From contig JAQFVV010000231.1 in assembly GCA_028023455.1 (NCBI GenBank), positions 496,001 through 560,000 on the forward strand: a DNA stretch of 64,000 nt. Direction: 5' to 3'. Source of the stretch: Epiperipatus broadwayi. Taxonomy: Eukaryota > Onychophora > Udeonychophora > Euonychophora > Peripatidae. A model generated the notes under the pieces. That model did no database searches. It saw only the letters and a program-made list of their open reading frames with translations, and was not told the DNA's origin. The position numbers and the translations under genes were made by a program. Positions 1 through 11,879 of this stretch are shown piece by piece (the stretch's first letter is position 1; each line of letters begins with the position of its first letter).

Positions 1-156
1 AAAAATTTCCCCATAAAATGCATTAATTGTGTTATAAAAGTTATTCAGAAAGTGATAATTTAAAAATGGAATAAAAGTTTGAATTGATTTCATAAATTAT
101 TTGATACACAAGCAAAATTCACTCAGAAATGCTTAAAACAGGAATTGTTTTTTGAT

Positions 157-371
157 AATTTATCCTAAACCACTCCAAACACTTTTTAGCAAAACTCTTT
201 ATTTGTACATATATACACACCTACATTTCGGCTGACCTGCAGTCTTCTTCAGAGCAAGATCAAAATAAACTTGCTCTGAAGAAGACTGCAGGTCAGTTGA
301 AATGTAGGTGTATATATATGTACAAATAAAGAGTTTTTCTTAAAAAGTGTTTGAAGTGGTTTGGATAAATT
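157..371. repeat. Palindromic snap-back repeat
   Basis: Two arms of about 100 bases (157-258 and 270-371) are reverse complements with a few mismatches and an 11-base loop at 259-269. It has no ORF. The arms hold a CTGAAGA and a GAAA on each strand, loosely like a hammerhead core, but the segment between them does not form a closed stem II. I call it a foldback, MITE-like element of unknown superfamily. Confidence 0.8.
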
Positions 372-1321
372 GTATTTATAGGATATTACGACAAACATAA
401 AGAAAAGTGTGATTTTGGTAATATTTATGATGAATTGTTTTATTTATAATGTCAATTTAATAAAGATTTAAAGATTCAAAAACAGTCGAATTGATGATAG
501 TGATTTATTAAGAATATTTTACAAGTCGTTATTAATGTTGTAAAGGCATCTGAAGGGGGAGGGGGCATTTATAAAATAAATATCTTGTCTATTTAATAAG
601 AAAGTGTCTGATGAAAATGTTTCCGGGGAGAGGGAGTAAATTTTCACTATAAAAATTTGAATATTTATTGAGGGAAAATTGTATCAGAAATCACGAATAA
701 ATAAAAGTATTAAAAATCTGTTCAAGCAGGGTTATATGTGTGTGTGCAAATGTATATGGGTAGAAGGTATCAGAAAATTTTAATTATAAAAATAATCAGT
801 AATCATTAGGGGTTGTATGTGGTATCGGAGATAGGCTTGTTGAGAGGACTATCATTTTGTTTTAATTTCATATCCATGGCAGCCGATTCTCATTCACAAT
901 CTTGAGTTCAAAGTTGGTCTGCTAAGTATTATTATTATTATTATTTTTATTTATTGAAAGCTTTCATTTTTATTCTCTCAAGGGGTTTTTCACGGGTGGG
1001 AAAATTCACCAAAACCACGCGATGTTTGTAAAAATGTGAATAGATAATTTATAAAACAATAACAAACCACCAATTAAAAATTGAATATAATTTAATTGAC
1101 AAGAAGTGTTACTCGAAAATTGAGCGGGGGGGGGTACAGCAGGATATAAAAATTTAACCACCCTTTAAGGAGAGGCTTGATCATCATTTTTGTGTCTAGG
1201 GAGCACTCCGTTCAGGTTTAAATTATCACTTCCAAATACTAAAAGTTAAGTGTTTATGATTGTCCTGACTCAATTTCTGAATGGAAAATTTAGTTAAAAT
1301 TTATATTATTAACTGAAATAC
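372..1321. other. AT-rich DNA without a recognisable gene
   Basis: No coding or RNA gene is visible. It contains an ATT run near 926-943 and a run of nine G at 1126-1134. Confidence 0.6.
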
Positions 1322-1362
1322 TGGCTTATTATATACCTGTATCAATATATGTAATATACAGT
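1322..1362 (-). mobile_element. Tail fragment of HH-A hammerhead repeat, split by the 2.1-kb insertion
   Basis: This short piece matches the reverse complement of 26600-26640. The same HH-A sequence resumes at about 3511. The unsplit version near 26600 reads straight through the junction. Confidence 0.7.
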
Positions 1363-3510
1363 GTTACGGGCACATACGACGTTACATTGTTTTTTTATTA
1401 TTAAACATGAAAAAAATAAAAGTTCGCAAATAAAACTTCTTTTTTTAAGAATTAAAAATTGAAAATTAAAATTCTATACTAAACTCATATATATATAAAA
1501 TCGCACAGATGAACAATTAAAAAAAAAAAAAAGTATTTTAAAACTAAATTGTCAGTAAAGATTTAAAGATAAAAATATATCTAAGTTTGTACAAAACAAA
1601 TTAATTAATGTTATTGAAAAAATGGAAATGATTAAGTGAACTAGCCCTTGGGCATTTAAATGTATAAGCAACGGTCAGATAGGAAAACAATAGAAACTAA
1701 TGGCCAATGAAAGAAATCCATCGGGAAATTGGACCTCAATGGAAGGATCATCATCATCGATGATGTAATGTCCATTGGATCCTAAAGTTACATATAAAAG
1801 AAAAAGGAAAATACAATTTTTGGTGATTGAAGAAAATTTAAGAGAGGACAGATATGTGTTACGGAGAGTTGGAGGTGAAGGGATTGAAAGACGCACTTTC
1901 AATTCCTTCAGTGGTTATAAAAAAGAAAGAAAGAGAAATGACTGATCGTTTTCTACATTAAGGACCAGCTAAAGTAAAAGACCTCCAGATAAATAAAAAA
2001 CAACGGCTAACTGGATACCAATATCTTCAGGATGGTGTGGGAATTCCCATTCAAAATTACAAACAACTACAAATTATGGACCTTTTAAAACCGTAAGAAC
2101 TTTAGATAATTCATGAACATTAAATTAAAAACTTTCTGTATTTAAAATAATTGCAATAGAATCCTATCTGACCAACTTTATTTATTAATAAGTAATTTTA
2201 ATTGGATGTATTTCTTTTGTAAAATCATTTCCATTTATTTTTTTTTTTGTTCTTTTAAGTTTTTATTATGATTTCTGTTTTTCATTAAATTAAATTATAT
2301 AAATGTTAAACTTAAGTCGGGCATGAATGTCTATATAGATTTGTAAAGTTATATTAGGGGAGGGTAATCTTAGGTTATTTGTTTCATAGTTAAGTTAGGT
2401 CAATGGATTGGATATATTGGTGTAATTAGTAGATGTAGTACGAGATTCACTATGGGCAGAATCGCTTTATACGCCGCACACTTCCTTTTTGCCTATGGAA
2501 GGAATTATAAGATGGAGACCGCAGTTCCTTCCTATGGAGTTTTTTTTTATTGCTCTTCTCATCAGATAGATGTAGTATTCCTATCTGGACGAGAGACAAT
2601 TTATTTTCTTAACCTATAATTGTGCTGTCGTATTAGTATTACATTGAACACATCGATATATTAGATGGATTGACGTTGGTTTAACTGCAAACTTTTGGCC
2701 TAAGGTTAAATAAGGGATAAAATATTTTCTTTTCAAATGCAATCTATGTAGTCTATTCATACTCGACACTCTAAATAAAAATGCATTAAATTTAAGATGG
2801 GTATAGACGCTTGCATGGATTCGTTATCGGTTAATTATGTTTTTGGTTTTCATATTTGATCAAAATATATAAACATTCGGTAAATAATGATACCTTACGG
2901 TGAGTATCTAAAATGTATTTATTCGGATGTCTTTTAAGTTATTGGTGTCATTGTGGCATTTTATGATGAATGCCATTGGGTTTCTTATAAATTTCCCTCT
3001 GCAGTTCCACCAATGATTTTATATTTTGATCGTTTATGTTTATTTTGAAATGTTTTTAACCGTGTAATCTATGTAACCGATCTATACTCAACATTATAAA
3101 ACAAACTTTTATAAATCCATCTGTGCGAACTTATAAAAATTAAAATGTAAACTTATAAAAATTAAAATGTAAATTAAAATCTAAAATAAAAGTTAAAAAT
3201 GTGAGTTAAATTTTAAAATGTAAAACTGATACTAAAATAATTTTAAATATTATATATGTGCATAAATAAATGTTTGTGTGTTAATTTCGGGCAGTGGTTT
3301 CCTTTAATTTGAAAATGTTTTTAGATAAGAATTATTTTATTATCTCTGCTGTTCCACTGAGCTAGTGACAATGGGCTAATGACTGAATAAACCAATATAA
3401 TTTTTTTTAAACTTACGTATCTGTCTACTATATAAATTTTCTAGGTTCAAATGCCTAGTGGCGCCCTGTAGTGCAGATTACGTTAAGTCTCTTTCTCCGT
3501 ATTGTTATAA
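1363..3510 (+). mobile_element. 2.1-kb noncoding interspersed repeat, copy 1
   Basis: The stretch is repeated at 18325-20480 with roughly 90% identity by eye and long identical runs, and its first 130 bases recur at 17539. It starts TGTTACGGGCAC (TGTAACGGGC in the other copies). Both long copies lose similarity just after GTTATAATA, so these are real element ends. It has no ORF of note; the 75-codon minus frame at 1675-1902 is low-quality. A TGGCGCCC motif near 3460, preceded by a T-arm-like CTAGGTTCAAATGCCTAG, recalls a retroelement primer-binding site but lies about 50 bases inside the end, so this is not a simple solo LTR. The termini TGTAAC and GTTATA are only weakly inverted. Class unknown. 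It sits inside a hammerhead repeat (see 3511-4014). Confidence 0.75.
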
Positions 3511-4014
3511 TAGGGTATATGAGCACAGACTTTCACTTTCCACTCTATCTCATAACACTGATAAACTTATATGTCTAAAAGATAAATAATCACCAATATA
3601 TGTATTTCATGCTAAACCAGCAATCATCAGTTGGTCCAGATTATCATCTCTATACATATATGCAATAAGTGCTCAAATATATATTAAGATAGCCAATCTT
3701 CAAACTTTAGTGGACAGGCTTCAATCCACTCCAACTCTTCAACCGTCCATCCAATTGAAAATCTGATGATGGAATGCTCAATGGATACCCTGAGGCCGAA
3801 ATTCTCATCACAGCCATGTTGACTTAAAGTCATCATATTTTCAATTGGATTGATGGTTGAAGAGTTGGAGTGTGGAATGGATTGAAGCCTGTCCATTATA
3901 GTATGAAGATTGGATATTTTAATATATATCTGAGCACTTATTGCATATATGTGTAGAGATGATAATGTGGGCCAACTGATGATTTCTGGTTTAGCATGAA
4001 ATATGCATATTGGT
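3511..4014. mobile_element. HH-A hammerhead repeat, inverted dimer
   Basis: Two copies of one unit lie head to head: the left arm is minus-oriented and the right arm (about 3838-4014) plus-oriented, around a spacer at about 3765-3838. Each arm holds the sequence from TTTTCAATTGGAT through the CTGATGA and GAAA motifs to ATTGGT. A half-element (single arm) of the same family is at 26322-26640, so this copy is a true inverted dimer. The 132-codon minus frame at 3684-4082 is produced by the repeat and is not a gene. The left arm continues, across the 2.1-kb insertion, at 1322-1362. Confidence 0.8.
3581..3649 (-). ncRNA. Type I hammerhead ribozyme motif, near-intact
   Basis: On the minus strand the order is stem I strand ACCAA, core CTGATGA, stem II TTGCT-GGTTT-AGCAT, core GAAA, a 3-bp stem III (ATA-CA-TAT), unpaired A17, and TTGGT, which pairs with ACCAA. 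Stem I extends beyond an internal loop (GATAAT against ATTAT). All core bases are present, but the closing pair 10.1/11.1 of stem II is T-T rather than G-C, so cleavage is doubtful. A very short stem III is known for metazoan type I hammerheads. Confidence 0.65.
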
Positions 4015-4020
4015 ATATAG
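3955..4020 (+). ncRNA. Decayed hammerhead motif, right arm of inverted dimer
   Basis: CCAA, CTGATGA (3976-3982), a stem II with two mismatches, GAAA (3998-4001) and TTGG appear in hammerhead order. The same family on the opposite strand is at 3581-3649. It is probably inactive. Confidence 0.5.
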
Positions 4021-4229
4021 TATGCAGTAGGACTGTTGTGTGATATACAGTACAGTGGGTGGACATAAAATCTCTTTTCCATCTTCTGTATTCGAATACC
4101 ATCCCAGCTAAATTTATTAGTTAAATTTTCTAAATTATTAAAGCATACATGTTATTTTGCCAACAAAATCTATAGTTAAAATTTAATCTTAATTATTTGA
4201 AAAGGTAGAAAGTGGACATTGGCTAGGTT

Positions 4230-4800
4230 AAACTAAGACAAGGTCAACTACCATTGTCATCCCTGGGAGTGTATTCACATATCACTAATAATTCGCATCC
4301 GAGTGTTAATTTTCACACCTTGCTGTTCTGAAGCCCTGAGATAAGATTATCATACAGAAGAGTTAGCAAAGTAACAACTAGTGAGAAAATAATGAAGTTT
4401 ATAATGAGTAATTACATATGTTTGCAAAATTGAATTATGAATGAAAGCATGGTAGAGTGATGGGAAATGAGGATGATGATGGACATGGAAATAATTTAGA
4501 TTTACTTAAATTTTAATTGTGGCTTTAATGTTAGATGGAAGGGGAGTATGCTCAGAGAGTTAGTGTAAAATGGTGAGTTGAAATGAGATTCTCCTCCGCT
4601 CTAACAAATGTAATAAATAAAGAGATTATTCTTAGTAATGTCGCTCTCAGTGTTTATTCCTTAAAATTTTATTTGTTAAAACCCATTTGTCGGATATTAA
4701 TGTAGATAATTAAATCAATTATTAGTAGATAATAAAGAAACAAATAGATTTTTCATTAAAGTTGCAATTTGGCGCCCTGGCAATTTATTATGTTGTTCCA
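4230..4800 (+). mobile_element. Possible LTR 3' edge with primer-binding-site-like TGGCGCCC
   Basis: An AATAAA signal near 4616 is followed about 150 bases later by GCAATTTGGCGCCCTGG at 4774-4790. TGGCGCCC is a common start of tRNA primer-binding sites just downstream of a 5' LTR. No second LTR, gag or pol is visible, and the left edge is not defined. This is a weak call. Confidence 0.25.
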
Positions 4801-7800
4801 TTATCATCGATCCCAAGGCCATCTACTTTGAAGGTTATGTATATGTGTGTGTGTGCGTGAGGTAGAGAGAGAAGGGGCAAGGCAAGACTGAAGATTTTAG
4901 AGCTTACATAGTTGCCTCATTTTTCTAAGGTTATAATATATATTAGTAAACTACAAACAGATAAAAATGTTACTTGTTTAAACTGTTACATGGTATATAA
5001 TAAATTAGTAGCAACTTTCTGCATATAGCAGTGCCACCTAGTGCAAGCCATAGAAATAAATTGGTGTTAAAGTTTAGTGCACCAAAATCCTTATCATGTG
5101 CTGGTGTGGTAGTGGTATATAATTGTTGTGTTTCGTTTGGATTATATGTAAACACAAACAAACAAATACATTTCTAATATTTTATTTATTACTGAAATGA
5201 AAACGAAGAAATATATACTAGTATTTACAATATATTTTACAATAGCTATACTCCGGGGACTGTTGGCAAGGTTTAGCTTCTAGTTCTGGAGTAAACTATG
5301 GATGAAGAGACTGCAAATGCCTTTATAAGTTTCCTACCACTTCCAGCTATATTTGGACAGCCTGCCTCATGAGTAGGTCCAATAACATTTCTTGCTGTAC
5401 TATGACAGCTTGTCTCATCCCAATGTTTGATTGTAACAGTTTCCAGTCCTAAATGTGGACTTGCATTGCTGCATTAACAATTTAGCTTAATCACTATTGA
5501 CTGAAAAAATGTGAATACTGCCATTCAGGTTGATAGAAGTTGTCTGCAGAACATTTTTATGGAGAACATAAAATTATGTTTTTCAGCTTTGTGTCAGCTG
5601 TTCTCTGACTCTACCTTCAAAAAGTCTGACTATTTATTGCCAGATCCCCATCCTTAATGGAGAAATTCGGATTCAGTGAGCATCATCGCCTATTAGTTTG
5701 TTTTTGACATTGACAATGCACTCTATTTGTATACACATAGGTTCATGGCAAAGAATATGAATATTCAATCTGATCTAGATAATATGGAATTTGGGTTATT
5801 CCATTATTTGAAGATAAGACAAGATATGAGAGTAATAAAAGTCAACCACTTGGTTTGTTGTTGAATTTTGTTGGTTATTTGAAAATGAATATTGATTATG
5901 TGAGTGATGCTTTCATGGTGAAAAGTTTTATTGTTATATCTGTGCATTTTTTCACTTTTATGAACGCATCTCTCATTTTAACCTTACCATATCAAAATCA
6001 TCCTTCAGTGCAAATTACCAGACGATCATTTCTAACTGTGCCAGCATTTCACAGACTATTTTTACTCTTCAAGTGATCACAATATATCAAATGTTCTAAT
6101 CTCTATTCCCATGTTGACATATCAATAGTTTTTAATATATCATTACCATGACTGGTATATGGAGTTGTTTCTATCCACTTTTAAAACTTTGTGAAAGGGT
6201 GAACAATTAATTAGTGTGAAGTCCCAAGTAATAATTCATTAAATTACTTATTTATTTTCAGCCTGGTAAGAAACCTTTCTGTTTGCTACATTTATGTAGT
6301 TGTTGACAGTAACTGAAGTAAAACTATGAGTACCGATCCCCCCCCCCCCCGCCCTAAAAATATTGTACTCCCAAATATGCATATATTCATAAATAATGAA
6401 GAAATTAATATTACTTATTGTCTGATGTCTTTTTATATGAAAACAACCATATGATTTAAAACAAAATTAATACTATAAAACTAAATATTAGACGAATTAT
6501 TAATTTTATTCACCATTATTTTATCAGTTCATGTACATACTTTATTACCATAAAAATAATACACATTTCTGGATAGCAAAAAAAAAAAAAGATTAAAAGA
6601 ATGATATAACTCACACACGAGCTGTTCGAATTATTTTCAACCAAATATGAAATGAAGACAATGAAATTATGAATATTTAAAAATTAGACTTCAGCAGAAG
6701 CTGTCTTCTAACACGCTAAGATCGTGTCATTTTTTCTACTCGTTGCTAAGCAATTATAAATAAGTGATGTTGCAATTGTTCTGAATTATTTCATTGATAT
6801 GACGGTGAAATCGGGTTTATTTTCTTCAGTTACTAATACACATAGAATATTTATATATGTAATATAATTACATCAAAATATAGAAAGCATAAATTATATA
6901 TCTGTAAGTGGTGTCTGTATCCACATATGAATTAAATGGATGGGCGAAATAAAATTAAAAAAAAAAAGGGGGGGACGGCGGACAAATTGATGTGAAAAGA
7001 GAACTTATGAACAAGAAATGCTGAAATCAATTCAAATTATTTATTGATAATACTTAAAAATAATGATGATTATATATGTGCGTGATGATGATTATACATG
7101 TGTGTAAGTATATATAAACACAGTGTACATGCATGTATGTATCACATAAGCTATCGCATTTGTCTATCTGTACAGCTCTTAGATATATTTTACACAAAAT
7201 CCTTTGCACAGAATGCGCGACCCTTCGGCTAAAATTAGAGATGTAGTTAAATATTACACCAAATTACATCGCAAGAAGAACATATATCTATACACTCTTT
7301 CTATGTATATAATTTACTCTTGTCATATTACTAGAGACAATTTAATCACGGTTGATAAATGTAAAATCCTCCCTTCTCTCTTTTTATTCTCATGACAGAT
7401 TTTTTATTTATTTATTACAAATTGTTTTTGCCAAACCAATATCTGCTCAAGTTACCAATATGAATTATTTTTACTTGCTTTAAATGTTTTTATTTTCCTA
7501 TTTGTGAACTCCAATCGTTCGGTGACCATACGTTTATGATTTGTTTTCAAATAACTAAACTAGTGGATAAAAGTATGTCAGTTGTCAATTTTTTTATTAT
7601 TTAAAAAACAGTTACCTTCTGACCTACCACTAAGCCGACTACTTCATTTTAGCTTTTAATGTGTGTCCCTCAACATAGAGAGATAAGAGGACTTTATGAA
7701 AAATCAGAATCGAATCCCATTAGACGTACAGCAAAATATTTCATCGGTAATTATTGATTAGTTCAAGATTTGATGGGGTGATTACAGCGATAAATTATAT

Positions 7801-8120
7801 TCGTTATAACAAAATTTCAATTATGTTTCAAATGAAGACAATAAAAAAAAAGCCAACGAGTTATTAAAAAGCAGAATTTATTACAGTTTTACAGGAAATT
7901 AATCAAATTCTTCAGACTTAGGTTCAATTTAGAGATATATTAATCAGATGATGTTTTAAAACGACACACAACCAGGGATTATATTGACATCATGATAAAT
8001 ATGCATTCACAATTTCAAAATAGTAATAATGCATACTCATATTAATGCACGCACACATTTATATATATATTCACGAAGTATAATAACTACTATTTCCTAT
8101 AGCATTGTCAAATGTATACC
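4801..8120. other. AT-rich DNA, mostly featureless
   Basis: Apart from the relic near 5277-5475 I see no gene. Simple tracts include (GT)n near 4845-4859, a run of 13 C at 6338-6350, and an A-then-G run near 6957-6975. Confidence 0.5.
5277..5475 (-). pseudogene. Possible coding relic, unrecognised
   Basis: A stop-free minus frame of about 66 codons, opening after a TAA, ends at a TAA near 5277 and has a balanced amino-acid composition (His, Trp, Cys, Gly, Thr) unlike the surrounding AT-rich noise; local GC is higher than the flanks. It lacks an initiator ATG. Upstream on the same strand (5480-5700), protein-like pieces appear in shifted frames with stops, which suggests a decayed coding sequence. 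I do not recognise the family; it could be a transposon fragment or an old exon. Confidence 0.3.
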
Positions 8121-8411
8121 ATATAATAATCAATTGACGAATCACTTTATTACTTTTACAATGCTTTATTATCCACCCTTTCCTTCAATTAATAGTTTCG
8201 ATTGCCCCAACAATCTACTTCAGAACTTTATATCTCCTAATCTCACTGTTACAATCAACTTTTAAAAAGTTGATTAAAGTTTATTGTTACAGTGAGATTA
8301 GGAGATATAAGGTTCTGAAAAAGATTGCTGGGGCAGTGTTAACTGAAGGAAAGGGTGGATACTAACACATTGTAAAAGTAATAAAGTGTTTCATCAATTA
8401 ATTATATATAT
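8121..8411. repeat. Palindromic snap-back element
   Basis: Arms of about 140 bases meet near 8262-8276 (CTTTTAAAAAG centre) and are about 90% complementary. The ends lie in TAATTATATA, next to an (AT)n tract at 8401-8420. The 78-codon plus frame here is formed by the left arm. No transposase is present. Confidence 0.8.
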
Positions 8412-8889
8412 ATATATATATGTGTGGTTTATTTGAGAAAACATTTTAAATGTCTGCAACCGAAAAGGGTTTTTATTATTTTCCTCAATTAATACAAGAA
8501 ACCGATTGTTGTGAAACTGATGGTACCAAAATGATAATAATGATAAATATAACTAAATGCTGTATCACAATTATTAATATAATGATTAATCCACATTTAA
8601 CATCAATAATAAACAATTGTATCGTGAGTTTAAATAACTTGAATGCAACAAATACAGTATTTTGATTTTCAAAAGGCAGTTTAAAAATGCAGGCATTTGT
8701 GTGTTTACTTTGCCATAATGAAGCAGAAACACAATTTCACATTTTTAAAATATATAGAATCTAGGACTGCATTCATGCAATGACTACCTCATATTACTTA
8801 AAGACAAAAAATAAATTGACATTAATTATTTTTAACTCTTTGGGAACTTCACCAAAAATAGATTGCCATTACTTTCATACTTTGTGCTT

Positions 8890-9560
8890 TATGATGAGCA
8901 ATGTTCATTATAAATACCAATACAAAATCAATGTGGAGGGTATTTATAAAGAATAGGATTAACATTTATCATAGGCTAGTTACATATTAATTCCAAATCC
9001 TTAATAATCACTTATCCAAAAATACTATATGAATCAGTAAGGTAGGACAAAGCAATATCATCAGCACAACCATAAATTATTGAATTAATAATCTTAAAAT
9101 GTCATTTTTATATATTAAAAGTAATACAGGATCAAGTACAGTTTGTTTGCAAAACTCCATGATTAACACATCTAAAATCTTTAATAATACCATATATTTT
9201 AGTAATCTGTTTTCTGGCTTTTAGATAACTTATTAACCAGGAAGTAAAATGACTTTAAAAATCATATGAACACAATCGATGTGTAAGAAATGCATGATTA
9301 ACAGAATCAAAGGCTTTGGATAAATCTAAATAAATAGCTGTTGTCTTAAGGCTGTTATCCAGCAGTGTTAAATTACATACATGATTATGAAGAACAACCA
9401 AAGTGCTCTTTTCAGCAATAAAACCAAACTGGTATAGAGAAATCACGTTTATGTATATTCCAAAAATTACATCATCTTATACTTAATTATTATGTTAAAT
9501 AACTTAACAATAACAGATATGATTAAAATGGGTCTATAATTGGTAATAATGATGCATAGT
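8890..9560 (-). pseudogene. Non-LTR retrotransposon reverse-transcriptase relic (jockey/CR1-like)
   Basis: Reading on the minus strand, pieces in changing frames give the RT order: NYRPI-like near 9526-9541, then QFGF and the block with LDLSKAFDSVNH in the open frame 9255-9446, then VLDPVLLLIYKND (the GSVLGPLLF..YINDL block), then CADDIALSY at about 9050-9070, which keeps the catalytic A-D-D. Stops and frameshifts separate these blocks and no endonuclease is visible, so this is a dead 5'-truncated LINE. RT block spacing follows jockey/CR1-type elements; the exact clade is uncertain. Confidence 0.85.
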
Positions 9561-11672
9561 ATGCTGGCAATAATTTAGTCAGCAGTAATTTCTGAGGAGG
9601 AATGAGTAAAGATGGTTATGAGAATTTATAATTTGTGCTATAGAAACTTCACATGATACCGCAGCTGAATATAGTACCCGGTATATTATAAATTGGCTTA
9701 TTCGATGCAGCCACTATCTTCCTTATCACTATAGCAGCAATTGTCTTGGCAGTATGATGTAAAAACAGCAACACTTTACCTATGATTGCAAAACTACAGA
9801 TTTGAATATTCTTAAACAAGATCAAGATGTGGTTTATGTTCAACCAGATCTAATACTGGATGTCATCATATGACTTCATTCTAATCCACTCAAAAATTTA
9901 AATTTAAATGATAAATACTGTTATCATTGATCCTATTAGCCAAAAAGAACTTAAACCATTTGAACTCGAGTCCTGTTTATGGTAAGCCCTTGTATGTTGA
10001 CTCTTCTCCCCCTCCCATAATAAAAATAATTATAAAAATGATGTGCTCTAACTCATGGTAATTGGTTAATTGGTTTAACATTTGTAGAAAATTAAGTATA
10101 AATTTTATTATAGAAACATTTTTAAGCTTTACTTTCATGTACTATATAGTGTCAAAACAAACAGCATTTCTCACTAGATACGAGAGTATCACATGTTACT
10201 CATTCCTATATGGCTGTAAATTTTTTTACATTTTCCACTTTAAGAGTACTAACAATATGAAATGCGGTATTAGTTTAAATATTTATTTTACTAAAAAGCC
10301 ATTCATAAGAAGTTAATAAACGACATGCATGAAATAATGGAATTTTAAAAATTTAGGGATAAACTAATCCTTCATATACGCAACTGTATATTAGTGAATG
10401 AATAAAATTATATGTCAATGTTTTAAAACAATCAGAATTCAAAGAACAAACTTGACTAATAAATAGTTAATTATATGCTTTCCTTAATTTGTTATTTAGC
10501 TTCATTATTCTTAATTAAAATATATTAAAAGCAAAGCTTTCTAGATGATGAAAAATTCACAATAATTTTTGGCATTACTTCCTCCAACACAATTATATAA
10601 TTAAAAAAAATCCACTACTTCTATAACTTATGATAAGTTTTTTCTGGATTTATATATGGTCACTACTCCTTCCCCCATAAACCAATGTTTAAATAATCAT
10701 CATTTCAATAAATTGTTTTTAAAACTTACTAAATAAAAAAATTAAAAATTAATAAAAATATTAATTTTAAATTTTAATTTTTTAAATTCTGATTTCTGTA
10801 CACTTTTATTTAACAATTTCTGAGTACAAAGTCCCTATTGGCAGATTGAATTAAAGTTTCACATTTTTGAGAGGCCAATTACAGAATCAGTAGTAAAAAT
10901 ATATTTACCTTTTAAACCTATATTTGTTTTAATTTAATTTTTAAAATGCAAATTACTAATTTGACAGATTATTGAAGTAAACAAAATTTTTTTAAAAGTA
11001 AATTTCTATTTATAGTTGATGAAAATAATATATAGCAGTAAACATAAAATGTATATTTGTCATCCAATTATAAATAGCAACTCTATGTTATTGTCAATTT
11101 GCCTTCATATAAAAGTAAATATTTTCTACTAAAATCTTAATTATTATTCTAAAATAATTAATATTTTACAAATATTCTGTGAAAAAAATGTGTAAAACAG
11201 GTTCAAAAATATATATTTTACTTTGAAAATCAAAATGACAAAATAGAACTATCAAAATTGTTGTCAGGCATTTTCTTGTGAAGAGAACAAGGAACAACCA
11301 ATGAATATCTTGAAATATAAAGTTTATATCATTGTTATAACACTAAATGTAAATATTATTGATTTATTAGTTCTAAAAAATTCTTAAGATGACAGCATCA
11401 TTAGTACAGTTTTTCCTTTGGAAAATCAGCAGTAATATTAAAAATAGCAGTTAAAAATGAATCAAAGCCATGAACACATGGATGATATGTCAGTATAGAC
11501 CATACTAAAAAAAGCTTAACTTATTCTATTTCTTTTTTTGATTATGACATAACTCATTTTTACAGTCTGCTCAATTTCTAATTTAATTGAAAGTTTGCAT
11601 TTATGTACCTTCTTATTAACATTCATTTAGAATTTGTAAACAATTTTAGCAAAAAATTACTTTTTTGGTCAA
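9561..11672. other. AT-rich DNA without a recognisable gene
   Basis: The 64-codon minus frame at 9649-9843 may be the upstream continuation of the RT relic but shows no motif. The remainder is very AT-rich (for example 10720-10790) and I see nothing else. Confidence 0.45.
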
Positions 11673-11744
11673 ATGTTGATGGACTAGTTGTTAGCATAAC
11701 AGTCTTCCAAGCAGCTGGCCTGGGTTCACTTCTGGGTCAACACA
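11673..11744 (+). pseudogene. tRNA-Gly(TCC)-like pseudogene or SINE head
   Basis: The segment aligns over its whole length with metazoan tRNA-Gly(TCC): a D-arm with TAGTTGTTAGCATA, an anticodon loop CTTCCAA giving anticodon TCC, and a B-box GGGTTCACTTC. Positions 2-7 pair with 66-71 of the acceptor stem (TGTTGA with TCAACA). The T-stem no longer pairs (CTGGG against TCTGG) and the first acceptor pair is A-C, so it is not a working tRNA. No CCA follows. It may be a tRNA pseudogene or the head of a tRNA-derived SINE. Confidence 0.65.
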
Positions 11745-11879
11745 TTTGACATATGGGAAAAAAATTTATAAATTTTTAATTTCATATGAAATTTAGTATT
11801 CTTTAGATGGTGTCATATGTGGGACTATATGTACATCTAAAAACTAGAAAAAAATTAAAACTGTTTAATTAGAGATTTG

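Noticed and set aside
241-300. Hammerhead-like CTGAAGA..GAAA in the first palindrome
   Set aside because: The bases between the boxes do not form a stem II whose ends abut both boxes, and no NUH cleavage site is placed correctly.
1363-3510. Reading the 2.1-kb repeat as a solo LTR with a primer-binding site
   Set aside because: Copies continue about 50 bases past the TGGCGCCC motif and end together there; no CA end precedes the motif.
3684-4082. 132-codon minus frame
   Set aside because: It lies entirely in the HH-A inverted dimer; no domain and no conservation of frame in the copies at 26322 and 32585.
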